From assembly GCA_022824315.1 (NCBI GenBank), contig JAJEAC010000182.1, positions 1-40,001 on the forward strand: DNA of 40,001 bases, given 5' to 3'. Under the pieces are notes generated by a model that saw only the letters and a program-made list of their open reading frames with translations, had not been told where the DNA came from and searched no databases. Position numbers and translations under genes: made by a program. Shown one piece after another: positions 27,433-35,607 of the stretch; positions within the stretch are counted from its first letter, which is position 1; every line of letters starts with the position of its first letter. The DNA comes from Silicimonas sp. Lineage in GTDB: Bacteria > Pseudomonadota > Alphaproteobacteria > Rhodobacterales > Rhodobacteraceae.

Positions 27433-28714
27433 TCATGTCTTGAACTCATGAGCCGGTTTGAAGTTCCAGGGCAGCAGTTCGTGGATTCTCGACATCAGAT
27501 GGCCGGCGGCGATCCTCTCCGGCCTGATCCTGAGCCAGGCGTACGGCTCGATGCCGTTCATCTTGCAGGTCTCGATGAGCGTCGTAATGCGGGCCCAGGA
27601 GACGGCACCTTCGTCGTGGCCGGCGAACAACGCGTTCTTCTTCGTCAGCTTCAGCGGACGGATCCGGTTCTCCACGAATTTCGTGTCCATCTTGACCCGG
27701 CCGTCGTGCAGGAACACCAGCATGCCGTCCCAATGGATGGTGAAGTAGGCCAGCTTCTCGCCGAGGCGCGAACGCGGCGACACACGCGAGCGCTGCTCGT
27801 CGAACCACACCCCGAAGGCGTTGACCAGCGGCGCGGACTCCGTCCACCGCACGAACTGGCGCTTCGACGGATGCTCGCCACGGATCCTGCCCTCCCTGGC
27901 GATCGGCGAACCGCTGGAATCGTGGACCTCCCTGAGGCCGCGTCGACCGTGGGTCCAGCAGTACGCAAGGGTGAGCGCCCCGCCGAGCCGGTCATGCCGA
28001 CGCAGCCGGTTGTACCAGGAGTAGCCGTCAACCTGGAGCGTGCCGGAGAACCCTTCGAGCAGGGCCTCGCCATGCCTGCCGCCGCGCCCGGGCGCATAGC
28101 CGTAGACGGCGCCCGGCGGGTCCGAGCCCGACCATGGCCGCTCGTCGCGCACCATCGTCCACATGTACCCCTGCCTGGTCTTGCCGCGCCGGGGTCGAGA
28201 ACCGGAACCGGCGTCTCGTCCATGCCGAGCTTGCCCGACGCCTTCAGATCGTCCGTCAGGCTGTCCACGATCGGGCGGAGATGGAACGACGCCTTGCCGA
28301 CCCAGTCGGCGAGCGTCGCGTGGCGAAGCTCGATCCCCTGGTGCGCAAACATCTGGGTCTGGCGATAAGATGTTGCGCAGCGGGAGATGGTCCGCGTATT
28401 TCGAGACGATCATGTGCGCCAGCGGCGCCTCGGTCGGAAGCCCGCCCTCGATCAGCGCGGGCGGAGCCGCAGCCTGGACCACGCCGACGCCCTTGCATTT
28501 GTTGCAGCCGTAGCGCGGGCGGACCGTCTCGACGACCACGCACTTCGCCGGAACGAAGTCCGGCCGCTCGCTGCGGGCCTCGCCGATCCGTGCCATCTCG
28601 CCGCAGTCGCAGGGCAGCGCGTGCTCTCGGGCTCGATCACCTCGGTGCGGCGCTCGAAGTGGTCCGGAAAGCGGAGCCTGGAGCGGGCCGAGCGCTTCCG
28701 CCGGCGGCAAGTAA
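27433..28714 (-). pseudogene. IS66-family transposase (TnpC), truncated and frameshifted
   Basis: The C-terminal two thirds match IS66 TnpC: QVDGYSWYNRL, LAYCWTHGRRGLREVHD, MDTKFVENRIRPLKLTKKNA, LFAGHDEGAVSWARITTLIE and the ending RIHELLPWNF. Three lesions are visible. Near 28623 one base is missing in the Cys-rich zinc region (TRCP then CDCGEMARIG lie in different frames). Near 28365 there are 10 extra bases. Near 28187 one base is missing. Between the last two, the correct reading (QMFAHQGIELRHATLADWVG, KLGMDETPVPVLDPG) is out of frame, so the first catalytic Asp is lost in the open frame. The N-terminus is cut at about 28714, where TolB-like coding begins on the other strand. TnpA and TnpB are absent. 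Confidence 0.85.
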
Positions 28715-29287
28715 TGCATTTACACTATTTCTATCGAAGGCGGCCGTCCCCGGCGGATCACGGAGGCGACGCCATCCTGGCGGCATTGCTGGTCCCCGGA
28801 CGCTGGCCAGCTCGTCTATACGGCCGTCCGAAACGGCGAGTTGTGCATCGCCACATGCGCCACGGACGGAAGCGGCGAGGCCATAGTGATTGGCGGGCCG
28901 CACCACTATGACGGACCGGACTACTCGCCGGATGGGGCGTGGATCTGGTTCAATTCGGATCGTGGCGGAAACATTCAGCTCCGGCGCGTGAGACCCGTTG
29001 GGCGTGACCCGCAGCAGATGACTGACGATGCGAGCGTGAACTGGTTTCCGCACCCATCGCCCGATGGTCGACATGTGCTCTATCTTGCCTATGCGCCTGG
29101 CACCACGGGACATCCATCAGGCCGCGACGTTGAATTTTGTCTGCTGGAGTGCGCCACCGGAGAGGTCCTACCGCTTGTGGCGCTCTTTGGTGGCCAGGGA
29201 ACGATCAACGTGCCCTGCTGGTCGCCGGACAGCCAACGATTTGCGTTCATGCGCTATGAGCGCGAAAAAGGGAGGCCGGAAAACTGA
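28715..29287 (+). pseudogene. C-terminal fragment of a TolB-like WD40/PD40 propeller protein
   Basis: The frame is open from 28715, just after TAA. It begins in the middle of a propeller: YTISIEGGRPRRITEATPS, then CWSPDAGQLVYTAVRNGEL, DYSPDGAWIWFNSDRGG, FPHPSPDGRHVLYLAYAPG and VPCWSPDSQRFAFMRYE. These SPDG blades are typical of TolB-like proteins of the short periplasmic or cytoplasmic kind, usually about 280-300 residues; about 190 remain. The first blades are missing and the break coincides with the truncated end of the IS66 remnant. The C-terminal stop is preserved. The in-frame ATG at 28841 lies within a blade and is unlikely to be a natural start. Confidence 0.75.
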
Positions 29288-29608
29288 CGACCTAGCGAGG
29301 ACCAAGAGCTTGCCACGCTGCTGAAGACTTCGGTGCGTTGCGTCTGTAACCGCGTTTGGGGCCCAAGGACTCCGTGTAATGCTCCGCGCGTTCCCAAACG
29401 AAGGCCGCTGGAACGGTATGATCCAAGGAAAGACGAAGGCGTGCGGGCACTTGTCACGTGCCGGGTTGGAATTGCGAAGGGCTACTGCCGGTGTCGGCAA
29501 TGGTTCGCGTCAGCGCTTGACGCAGGATCTGAAAATCGTTGATATCTCGAAGACTTGGGTCGATTACATGCGTTGCCGCAAAGTGTCGCGGATGAGTTGA
29601 GGTTCTGA
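29288..29608. other. intergenic region before the demethylation operon
   Basis: I see no gene in these 321 bases. The stretch must carry the promoter for the plus-strand operon beginning at 29609. No operator or terminator can be named from inspection. Confidence 0.45.
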
Positions 29609-30751
29609 ATGTCGGAAGTGATCAATTACGGAATCGTCGGCTGCGGAATGATGGGGCAGGAGCATGCGCGCAACATCGCGCTGTTGCCGGATGCCCGGGT
29701 CGCGGCAGTCTTCGAGCCGGACGCACAAATGGCCGATGCGGCGCGGAAGGTCGTTCCCGCTGCGCGAATGCATGGATCGCTGGCCAGCTTTCTTGCCGAC
29801 CCAGGGATTGACTGCCTGGTGATCGCCTCACCCAACCACCTTCACGCCGCCCAGTTCGAAGCGATTGCACGCACGCGTCCGCTGCCGCTGCTGATCGAAA
29901 AGCCGCTCTATACCCGTGCAACTGACGCGAAGCGGATTCAGGGACTTGCTGCCGAGTATCCGGCGCAGGTCTGGGTCGGCATGGAATATCGTTACATGCC
30001 GCCTATCAAGTCTTTCATCGAGGAAGTCGCCGAGGCGACCGGCGGTCCGACGATGCTTACCATTCGCGAGCACCGCTTTCCGTTCCTGCACAAGGTCGGT
30101 GACTGGAACAGGTTCAATCGCAACACGGGTGGAACGCTTGTCGAGAAATGCTGCCATTTCTTCGACCTGATGCGGCACATCCTTGGCGGGGAGCCCGAAC
30201 GCGTCATGGCCTCGGCCGGGCAGGACGTCAATCACCTGAACGAGGACTATGGCGGCGAAACGCCCGACATCTGGGACGGCGCCTATGTCATCGTCGAATT
30301 TGACAACGGTTGCCGCGCGATGCTTGAGCTCTGCATGTATGCGGATGGCTCGGACTACCAGGAAGAACTGACGGCGGTCGGGCCGAAGGGCAAGATCGAG
30401 GCACGGGTGCCGGGCCCGCTCCGGTTCTGGCCCGAAAACCTTGGGCCGCCGCCACAGCCGCAGGTGGTGGTCTCGCCTCGCGAGCCCAAGGGTCCGCGGT
30501 CGGTGGACATTCCGATCGATCCGGACCTGCAGGCCATCGGCGATCACAATGGTGCGACCTACTACCAGCATGTGCGTTTCCTCGACATGCTGAGGAACCA
30601 CGGCGAACCGGAGGTCAGGCTTCTCGACGGTGCCTGCGCAGTCGAGATGGGCCTTGCCGCGCAGGAGGCCGCCGCGAAGGGCAAGGTTGTGCACATGCGG
30701 GCCATGACGCTGACAGGACAGGACGTGTCGCGAAGTGGCGCGACCGGATAA
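29609..30751 (+). CDS. Gfo/Idh/MocA family oxidoreductase
   Basis: A 380-residue NAD(P)-dependent dehydrogenase. The Rossmann motif is YGIVGCGMMGQEHARNIA (residues 7-24) and the conserved EKP motif lies at 97-99 (LLIEKPLYTR). The C-terminal domain contains GGTLVEKCCHFFDLMRHILG, with the His of the usual active-site motif. Family members act on sugars, inositols and other polyols. The gene leads a plus-strand group whose other members fit N-demethylation, and its role there is unknown; it could handle a hydroxylated or keto product. It is 67 bases before the Rieske gene. Confidence 0.9.
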   Translation: MSEVINYGIVGCGMMGQEHARNIALLPDARVAAVFEPDAQMADAARKVVPAARMHGSLASFLADPGIDCLVIASPNHLHAAQFEAIARTRPLPLLIEKPLYTRATDAKRIQGLAAEYPAQVWVGMEYRYMPPIKSFIEEVAEATGGPTMLTIREHRFPFLHKVGDWNRFNRNTGGTLVEKCCHFFDLMRHILGGEPERVMASAGQDVNHLNEDYGGETPDIWDGAYVIVEFDNGCRAMLELCMYADGSDYQEELTAVGPKGKIEARVPGPLRFWPENLGPPPQPQVVVSPREPKGPRSVDIPIDPDLQAIGDHNGATYYQHVRFLDMLRNHGEPEVRLLDGACAVEMGLAAQEAAAKGKVVHMRAMTLTGQDVSRSGATG

Positions 30752-30818
30752 CGGCAGTTGTCCACCGTTGCCCGGTTCCTCTGGAGCGACTTGCATAACG
30801 TCCGTTGGAGTGCCTGAC

Positions 30819-31964
30819 ATGACACAAGGTGACTTGGAATCCGTGCTGCGGCCCGTGGAGACGGCCAACGGATTGCCGAACGCGCATTATACGTCCGAAG
30901 AGATCTATCGTCGCGAACGCGAACGGCTGTGGTTCTCGACCTGGGCGGGCATTTGCGTTGCGGCCGATGTGCCGGAACCCGGCGACGCCCGGCCAATCGA
31001 CTTCCTGGGCGTTCCGCTCTTTGTCATCAGGGGAAGGGATGGCCGGGTCCGCGTGTTCCAGAACGTGTGCCGCCATCGCGGCATGACCCTCGTGACGGAG
31101 CCGCGCACGATCGAGGGCGCGATCCGCTGCCCTTATCATTCGTGGTGCTACAGCCATGAAGGCAAGCTGGTCGCGACGCCGCATGTCGGCGGGCCGGGCA
31201 GGAACTCGCACGCTGGGATCAAGCGCGAGAACCTCGGGCTTCTCGAGGTGCGAACGCATGTCTGGATGGATGTCGTTTTCGTGAACTTCTCCGAGGACGC
31301 TCCCGACTTCGACGACCTGCATGCCGACCTCATCGCCCGCTGGTCGGAGTTCGACGTCTCGATTCATCATGGCGGCCCGGACAGCCGCTTTCAGCTGGAT
31401 TGTCGCACGAACTGGAAGCTCGCGGTCGAGAACTTTTGCGAGAGCTACCATCTGCCTTGGGTGCATCCCGGCTTGAACAGCTATTCCCGGCTCGAGGATC
31501 ACTATCATATCGAGGCACCGGGGCGGTTTTTCGGCCAAGGCACGGAGGTCTACCGGCAGATACGCGACGATGACGGGACGGTTTTCCCGGACTTTCCCGG
31601 ACTTTCGAAAAGATGGGACACGGCCGGTGAGTACATCACGGTCGCACCGAACGTGCTGCTAGGCGTTCAGCGCGACCATTTCTTCGTGTTCATCCTCGAA
31701 GCCAAAGGGCCTGGCATGACCCGGGAGCACATCCATCTCTACTACGCCTCGCCAGATACGCCTGATTCCCTGCGGTCGAAGAACGCCGAACAGTGGAAGG
31801 AGGTCTTCATCGAAGACATCGGCGTCGTGGAAGGGATGCAGGCGGCACGTTGCGCCCCGGGATTTGACGGCGGCCGGTTTTCCCCGGTGATGGATCGGCC
31901 GACCCACCTGTTCCACCGTTGGGTTGCCGAACGCATGTCCGAAGCAATGGTGGCCGCCGAGTGA
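30819..31964 (+). CDS. Rieske non-heme iron oxygenase, alpha subunit (betaine demethylase-like)
   Basis: A 381-residue oxygenase. The Rieske [2Fe-2S] ligands are Cys84 and His86 (NVCRHRG) and Cys104 and His107 (RCPYHSW). The mononuclear iron site shows NFCESYHLPWVHPGLN with His211 and His216; the acidic ligand is probably Asp in the C-terminal region. The pattern is that of the GbcA/stachydrine demethylase/choline monooxygenase branch, which oxidises N-methyl groups and releases formaldehyde. ATG 30819 has GGAG upstream; the frame is open from 30735. No ferredoxin or reductase gene is next to it, so electrons must come from elsewhere. The substrate cannot be fixed from sequence. Confidence 0.9.
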   Translation: MTQGDLESVLRPVETANGLPNAHYTSEEIYRRERERLWFSTWAGICVAADVPEPGDARPIDFLGVPLFVIRGRDGRVRVFQNVCRHRGMTLVTEPRTIEGAIRCPYHSWCYSHEGKLVATPHVGGPGRNSHAGIKRENLGLLEVRTHVWMDVVFVNFSEDAPDFDDLHADLIARWSEFDVSIHHGGPDSRFQLDCRTNWKLAVENFCESYHLPWVHPGLNSYSRLEDHYHIEAPGRFFGQGTEVYRQIRDDDGTVFPDFPGLSKRWDTAGEYITVAPNVLLGVQRDHFFVFILEAKGPGMTREHIHLYYASPDTPDSLRSKNAEQWKEVFIEDIGVVEGMQAARCAPGFDGGRFSPVMDRPTHLFHRWVAERMSEAMVAAE

Positions 31965-32197
31965 CTGGAGATGAACTGGCAGCCCTCGAACGCGAGCTTC
32001 TTGCAGCCCATGAATCCGGTGATGGTGACGCGTTGATCGGGCTCTACGCGGTGGCTGCGGACAGGGCGGCGGCATCGGACGACATCGACTCCGCCGCGTT
32101 CTTTCTGACTCATGCGTGGATCTTTGCCCTTGAACGAGGTGACGAACGGGCAGAAGCGCTTCGGGCGCGACTGGCGAACTGGGACAGGGTCGATTGA
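31961..32197 (+). CDS. 78-residue protein coupled to the Rieske oxygenase, unknown
   Basis: The GTG at 31961 overlaps the stop of the Rieske gene (GTGA), a strong sign of translational coupling. The protein is helical and acidic: LAALERELLAAHESGDGDAL, LIGLYAVAADRAAA, then DSAAFFLTHAWIFALERGDE. I see no membrane span, Cys pair or known motif. The layout resembles a small helical-repeat (TPR-like) unit. I have the impression of similar small proteins beside dimethylglycine-dehydrogenase-like genes in other alphaproteobacteria, but cannot check. It lies 36 bases before the FAD/GcvT gene and may be an assembly factor or subunit of that system. Confidence 0.72.
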   Translation: MTGDELAALERELLAAHESGDGDALIGLYAVAADRAAASDDIDSAAFFLTHAWIFALERGDERAEALRARLANWDRVD

Positions 32198-32233
32198 GCA
32201 GTCGGCGGAAATCAGGTTGAGCAGGAGGCAGAC

Positions 32234-34654
32234 ATGAAGACACAAGCACGCGTCGTGGTCATTGGCGGCGGAGTCGTTGGCTGTTCCGTCCTGTATCACC
32301 TGACCAAGCTCGGATGGCAGGATGTCATGCTGATCGAGCGTTCGGACCTCACCAGCGGGTCGACATGGCATGCTGCCGGCGGGTTCCACACGCTGAACGG
32401 CGACACCAACATGGCCGCGCTGCAGGGATACACGATCGGCCTTTACGACGAGCTCGAGAAGAAGACCGGCATGTCGTGCGGCCTTCATCATTGCGGCGGG
32501 CTGACCCTGGCTGACACCCCCGAGCGTCTGGACATGCTCAAGGCCGAGCGTGCCAAGCATCGGTACATGGGGCTGGAGACCCGGATGCTGACCCCCGCCG
32601 AGATCGTCGAGATCGCGGACTTTGTGAACGTGGACGGCGTTCTGGGTGCGCTCTACGATCCTCTCGACGGTCACCTTGACCCGTCCGGGACCACGCATGC
32701 CTACGCCAGGGCCGCGCGGATGGGCGGTGCCGAGATCGTCACGCAATGCCGCGTGCTCGAAACCGGCATGCGCGCGGACGGCGACTGGGACGTGATCACG
32801 GAAAAAGGCGCGGTAGTCGCGGAGCACGTGGTCAATGCGGGAGGTCTGTGGGCGCGCGAGGTCGCGTCGATGGCGGGAATCTACCTGCCGCTCCTGCCGA
32901 TGGCACACCAGTATCTCGTGACTGAGGACGTTCCGGAAATCGCGGCAAGAGAAGAGGAGATCCCGCATGTCATCGATCCGGGGGGCGAAAGTTATCTGAG
33001 ACAGGAAGGCAAGGGGTTCGTGATCGGATTCTACGAGCAGCCCTGCGAACCTTGGGCCGTGGACGGCACGCCTTGGGACTTCGGACATGAACTGCTGAAC
33101 GACCAGTTCGACAAGATCGAGGAGTCGGTGGCATTCGCCTATCGCCGGTTCCCGATACTTGAGCGTGCCGGGGTCAAGCGCGCGATACACGGCCCCTTCT
33201 CGTTTGCACCTGACGGCAATCCGTTGGTCGGACCCGTGCCGGGGTTGAGGAACTACTGGTCCGCTTGCGCGGTAATGGCCGGCTTCAGCCAGGGCGGGGG
33301 CGTGGGCCTCGCGCTGGCGCAATGGATGATCGAGGGCGAGCCGGAGCGTGACCCGCGCGCCATGGACGTGTCGCGCTACGGGAACTGGACGACGCCGGGC
33401 TACACCGTTCCGAAGGTGACCGAGAACTATCGGCGAAGATTTTCCGTCAGCTACCCGAACGAGGAACTGCCGGCTGCGCGACCGTTTCGCACGACGCCGA
33501 TGTACGACATTTGGGACGGGATGAACGCGGTCTTTGGCGAGGTCTACGGCCTTGAGGTCGTGAACTACTTCGCCTTGCCGGGAGAGCCCCGGCTGGAAGC
33601 TCCGAGCTTCCGGCGATCCAACGCTTGGGGCGCAGTCAGGCAGGAGGTCCGGCACGTGCGGAAGAGTGTCGGGATCAACGAGGTGCACAATTTCAGCAAG
33701 TTTCTGGTGCAGGGTCCGGGAGCGCGGGATTGGCTCGACCGGATCATGGCCGGTCGCATTCCCCGCCCGGGCCGCCTCAGCCTGACGCCGATGCTGGCGC
33801 CGTCCGGACGCCTTGCCGGAGACTTCACGGTATCCTGCCTTGCGGAGGACGAGTACCAGTTGACGGCCAGCTACGGTAGCCAGGATTTCCATCTGCGATG
33901 GTTCGAGGCGCACGTTTCGGAAGCTGACGAGGTGACCGTTCGGAACATTTCCGACGCGCGGACGGGCTTTCAGATTGCCGGTCCGGCAGCGCGCGACCTT
34001 CTGGCAAGCGTATGCAGGGCCGACGTGTCGAACGAAGCGTTTCCGTTCCTCGGTGTGCGGAGACTCACCGTGGGAATGGCCGACTGCATCGTGCAGCGCG
34101 TGAGCTATACCGGGGACCTTGGCTACGAAATCTATTGCGATCTGACCTCGCAGCGGCACCTGTGGCAGGTGCTGAGAGAGGCCGGTCGCGAATTCGGGCT
34201 ACGCCCTTTCGGGATGCGCGCGATGATGTCGCTCCGGCTTGATCGCTTCTTCGGATCCTGGCAGCGAGAGTATTCGCAGGACTACACTGCCGCTGAGACC
34301 GGGCTCGACAGGTTCATTGCGTTCGGCAAGAACGGAGACTTCATCGGGCGTGCGGCCGCCGAGCGCGAACGCGATGCTGGTCCGGCGCGTCGCCTTTGCG
34401 CCTTCGAGGTCGATGCGGACGATGCAGATGTCGTTGCATGGGAGCCGATCTGGCATCAGGGCAGCGTGGTCGGATTCTGCACGTCGGGCGGATACTCGCA
34501 TTGGCAGGACCGGTCGTTTGCCTTTGGGCTTGTTCCGACGGAACTGGCGTCGGAAGAACTGGAAGTCGAAATCGAGATACTGGGAGAACGTCGTGGAGCG
34601 AGGCGTCTCGCGCGACCTGAATTTGATCCTGAGGGCCAGCGGATGCGAACATGA
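32234..34654 (+). CDS. FAD-dependent oxidoreductase fused to GcvT domain (dimethylglycine/sarcosine dehydrogenase-like)
   Basis: An 806-residue two-part enzyme. The N-terminal DAO domain has the dinucleotide motif VVIGGGVVGCSV (GGGVVG at 11-16) and the family motif TSGSTWHAAGGFHTLN (40-55), in which His46 matches the site of covalent FAD attachment in dimethylglycine dehydrogenase. From about residue 430 a GcvT-like tetrahydrofolate-binding part follows, recognisable in NEVHNFSKFLVQGPGARDWL and SYTGDLGYEIYC. Such enzymes remove an N-methyl group and pass the C1 unit to tetrahydrofolate. With the Rieske oxygenase upstream it would carry out a later demethylation. The start has AGGAGG 7 bases upstream. 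The substrate is not identifiable; 806 residues is the usual length. Confidence 0.92.
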   Translation: MKTQARVVVIGGGVVGCSVLYHLTKLGWQDVMLIERSDLTSGSTWHAAGGFHTLNGDTNMAALQGYTIGLYDELEKKTGMSCGLHHCGGLTLADTPERLDMLKAERAKHRYMGLETRMLTPAEIVEIADFVNVDGVLGALYDPLDGHLDPSGTTHAYARAARMGGAEIVTQCRVLETGMRADGDWDVITEKGAVVAEHVVNAGGLWAREVASMAGIYLPLLPMAHQYLVTEDVPEIAAREEEIPHVIDPGGESYLRQEGKGFVIGFYEQPCEPWAVDGTPWDFGHELLNDQFDKIEESVAFAYRRFPILERAGVKRAIHGPFSFAPDGNPLVGPVPGLRNYWSACAVMAGFSQGGGVGLALAQWMIEGEPERDPRAMDVSRYGNWTTPGYTVPKVTENYRRRFSVSYPNEELPAARPFRTTPMYDIWDGMNAVFGEVYGLEVVNYFALPGEPRLEAPSFRRSNAWGAVRQEVRHVRKSVGINEVHNFSKFLVQGPGARDWLDRIMAGRIPRPGRLSLTPMLAPSGRLAGDFTVSCLAEDEYQLTASYGSQDFHLRWFEAHVSEADEVTVRNISDARTGFQIAGPAARDLLASVCRADVSNEAFPFLGVRRLTVGMADCIVQRVSYTGDLGYEIYCDLTSQRHLWQVLREAGREFGLRPFGMRAMMSLRLDRFFGSWQREYSQDYTAAETGLDRFIAFGKNGDFIGRAAAERERDAGPARRLCAFEVDADDADVVAWEPIWHQGSVVGFCTSGGYSHWQDRSFAFGLVPTELASEELEVEIEILGERRGARRLARPEFDPEGQRMRT

Positions 34655-34891
34655 CGGCAGGTGAGCGGCACGTCATGTCCGAACTGTCGGCGGGCTCTGA
34701 AGCGAGAATGTAAGCGTTTGGTCGTGAGGTGACAGCGACCCGTCCTTGCGTCATTTCGTCGAATGCCAGATCGGCACTGGTACCCGGAGAGCTGACGTGC
34801 CATCGCGCCGCGCATGGACATGCGCATCGAGGATCTCGGGACGTCATCCGCTCCGGACGTCGCCAGCGGCGGGATCCTGCATTCGTTGCGC

Positions 34892-35200
34892 CCGGTCGAC
34901 GCGCTGTTTGCGGACGCCAGGCGCCAACTGGAGGAGCGTCCGGAAACGGCGCCGGAGTGCAGGCCGCTGGGTTCGCTGATCAAGCACCGCGAGGGGCTGA
35001 GCGCGTGTTCCTCGACCACCCCGTGAGTTCCATGGACGACAACGTCGGGGAAAGGTCCTCCGGAGCCCGGCCATCGGGCGAAAGCCTGTCTTCGGCACCG
35101 ACAGCGAGGACGGCGCCCGGCTGCCGGCGGTCATGCACCCGCTTCGGTTGAACGCCCAGCCGTTGCAACCTGCGCGCGGCCTCGGCGCCTCGCCTGCGAC
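34892..35200 (+). pseudogene. degenerate C-terminal part of a second IS66-like transposase
   Basis: The segment reads HREGLS, then in other frames VFLDHPVSSMDDNVGER, LRSPAIGRKPVFGTDSEDG and ARLPAVMHPLRLN. The expected pattern of this IS66 branch is HREGLSVFLDHPEVPMDNN followed by AERALRGPVVGRKLSFGSDS, so the homology is clear although at least two frameshifts separate the pieces. The catalytic Glu region (DNNxAER) survives as DDNVGER. It is not related closely to the remnant at 27433-28714, which has VENRIRPLKLTKKNALF at the same place. Everything from 34655 to 34890 is otherwise without recognised content. Confidence 0.6.
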
Positions 35201-35329
35201 CGCAGAGACGAGCTCAATCGAGCTGGAAGTTCCTCAAGCTGTCCTGCCTGGCAGATGCAGGCAGAGCTGTACCAAGGGCTACCAGGGCGGCAAAGTCGAG
35301 CCGGGACAAGAGAGACGTGGGCGATTCCT

Positions 35330-35602
35330 TCAGGTCAGTGAATTGAGTTTGAATGCGGTGGATTGCCGGTCGCGGGCGAGCGTTCGGGCCTCGGCCTGGC
35401 TCAGCGACAAGAGGGCTTCTTCCGGCGACATTCCCTTGGCCCGCGACTTCGACCAAATGCGCCGTACAGACGCCGGCGACCACGGCAGCGCGGCTTCCGA
35501 CAACCACTGCCTCAGTGGTGGTGGCAGGCCGTCAAACGCGGCCATGGGATCGCCCGCGCGCCGTCTGCGACGCAGGCTGCTTTCACCGAGATTGCGGCTC
35601 AT
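35330..35602 (-). CDS. DUF6525 family protein
   Basis: A 90-residue protein that starts MSRNLGESSLRRRRRAGDPM. It continues with FDGLPPPLRQWLSEAALPWS and ASVRRIWSKSRAKGMSPEEA, the pattern of a small family I know from Rhodobacterales (DUF6525). Function is unknown; the basic N-terminus and helical C-terminus would suit nucleic-acid or protein binding. ATG 35602 is preferred over the TTG three codons upstream. It lies 5 bases downstream of the alcohol dehydrogenase stop on the same strand, so it may be the last gene of the cobW operon. Confidence in the family is from memory. Confidence 0.7.
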   Translation of the reverse strand: MSRNLGESSLRRRRRAGDPMAAFDGLPPPLRQWLSEAALPWSPASVRRIWSKSRAKGMSPEEALLSLSQAEARTLARDRQSTAFKLNSLT

Positions 35603-35607
35603 GCTTG

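Noticed and set aside
29828..30868. Minus-strand open frame of 346 codons
   Set aside because: It is antisense to the Gfo/Idh gene and shows no recognisable family.
31742..34159. Minus-strand open frame of 805 codons
   Set aside because: It is antisense to the FAD/GcvT gene, Arg- and His-rich, without motif or binding site; it is a by-product of high third-position GC.
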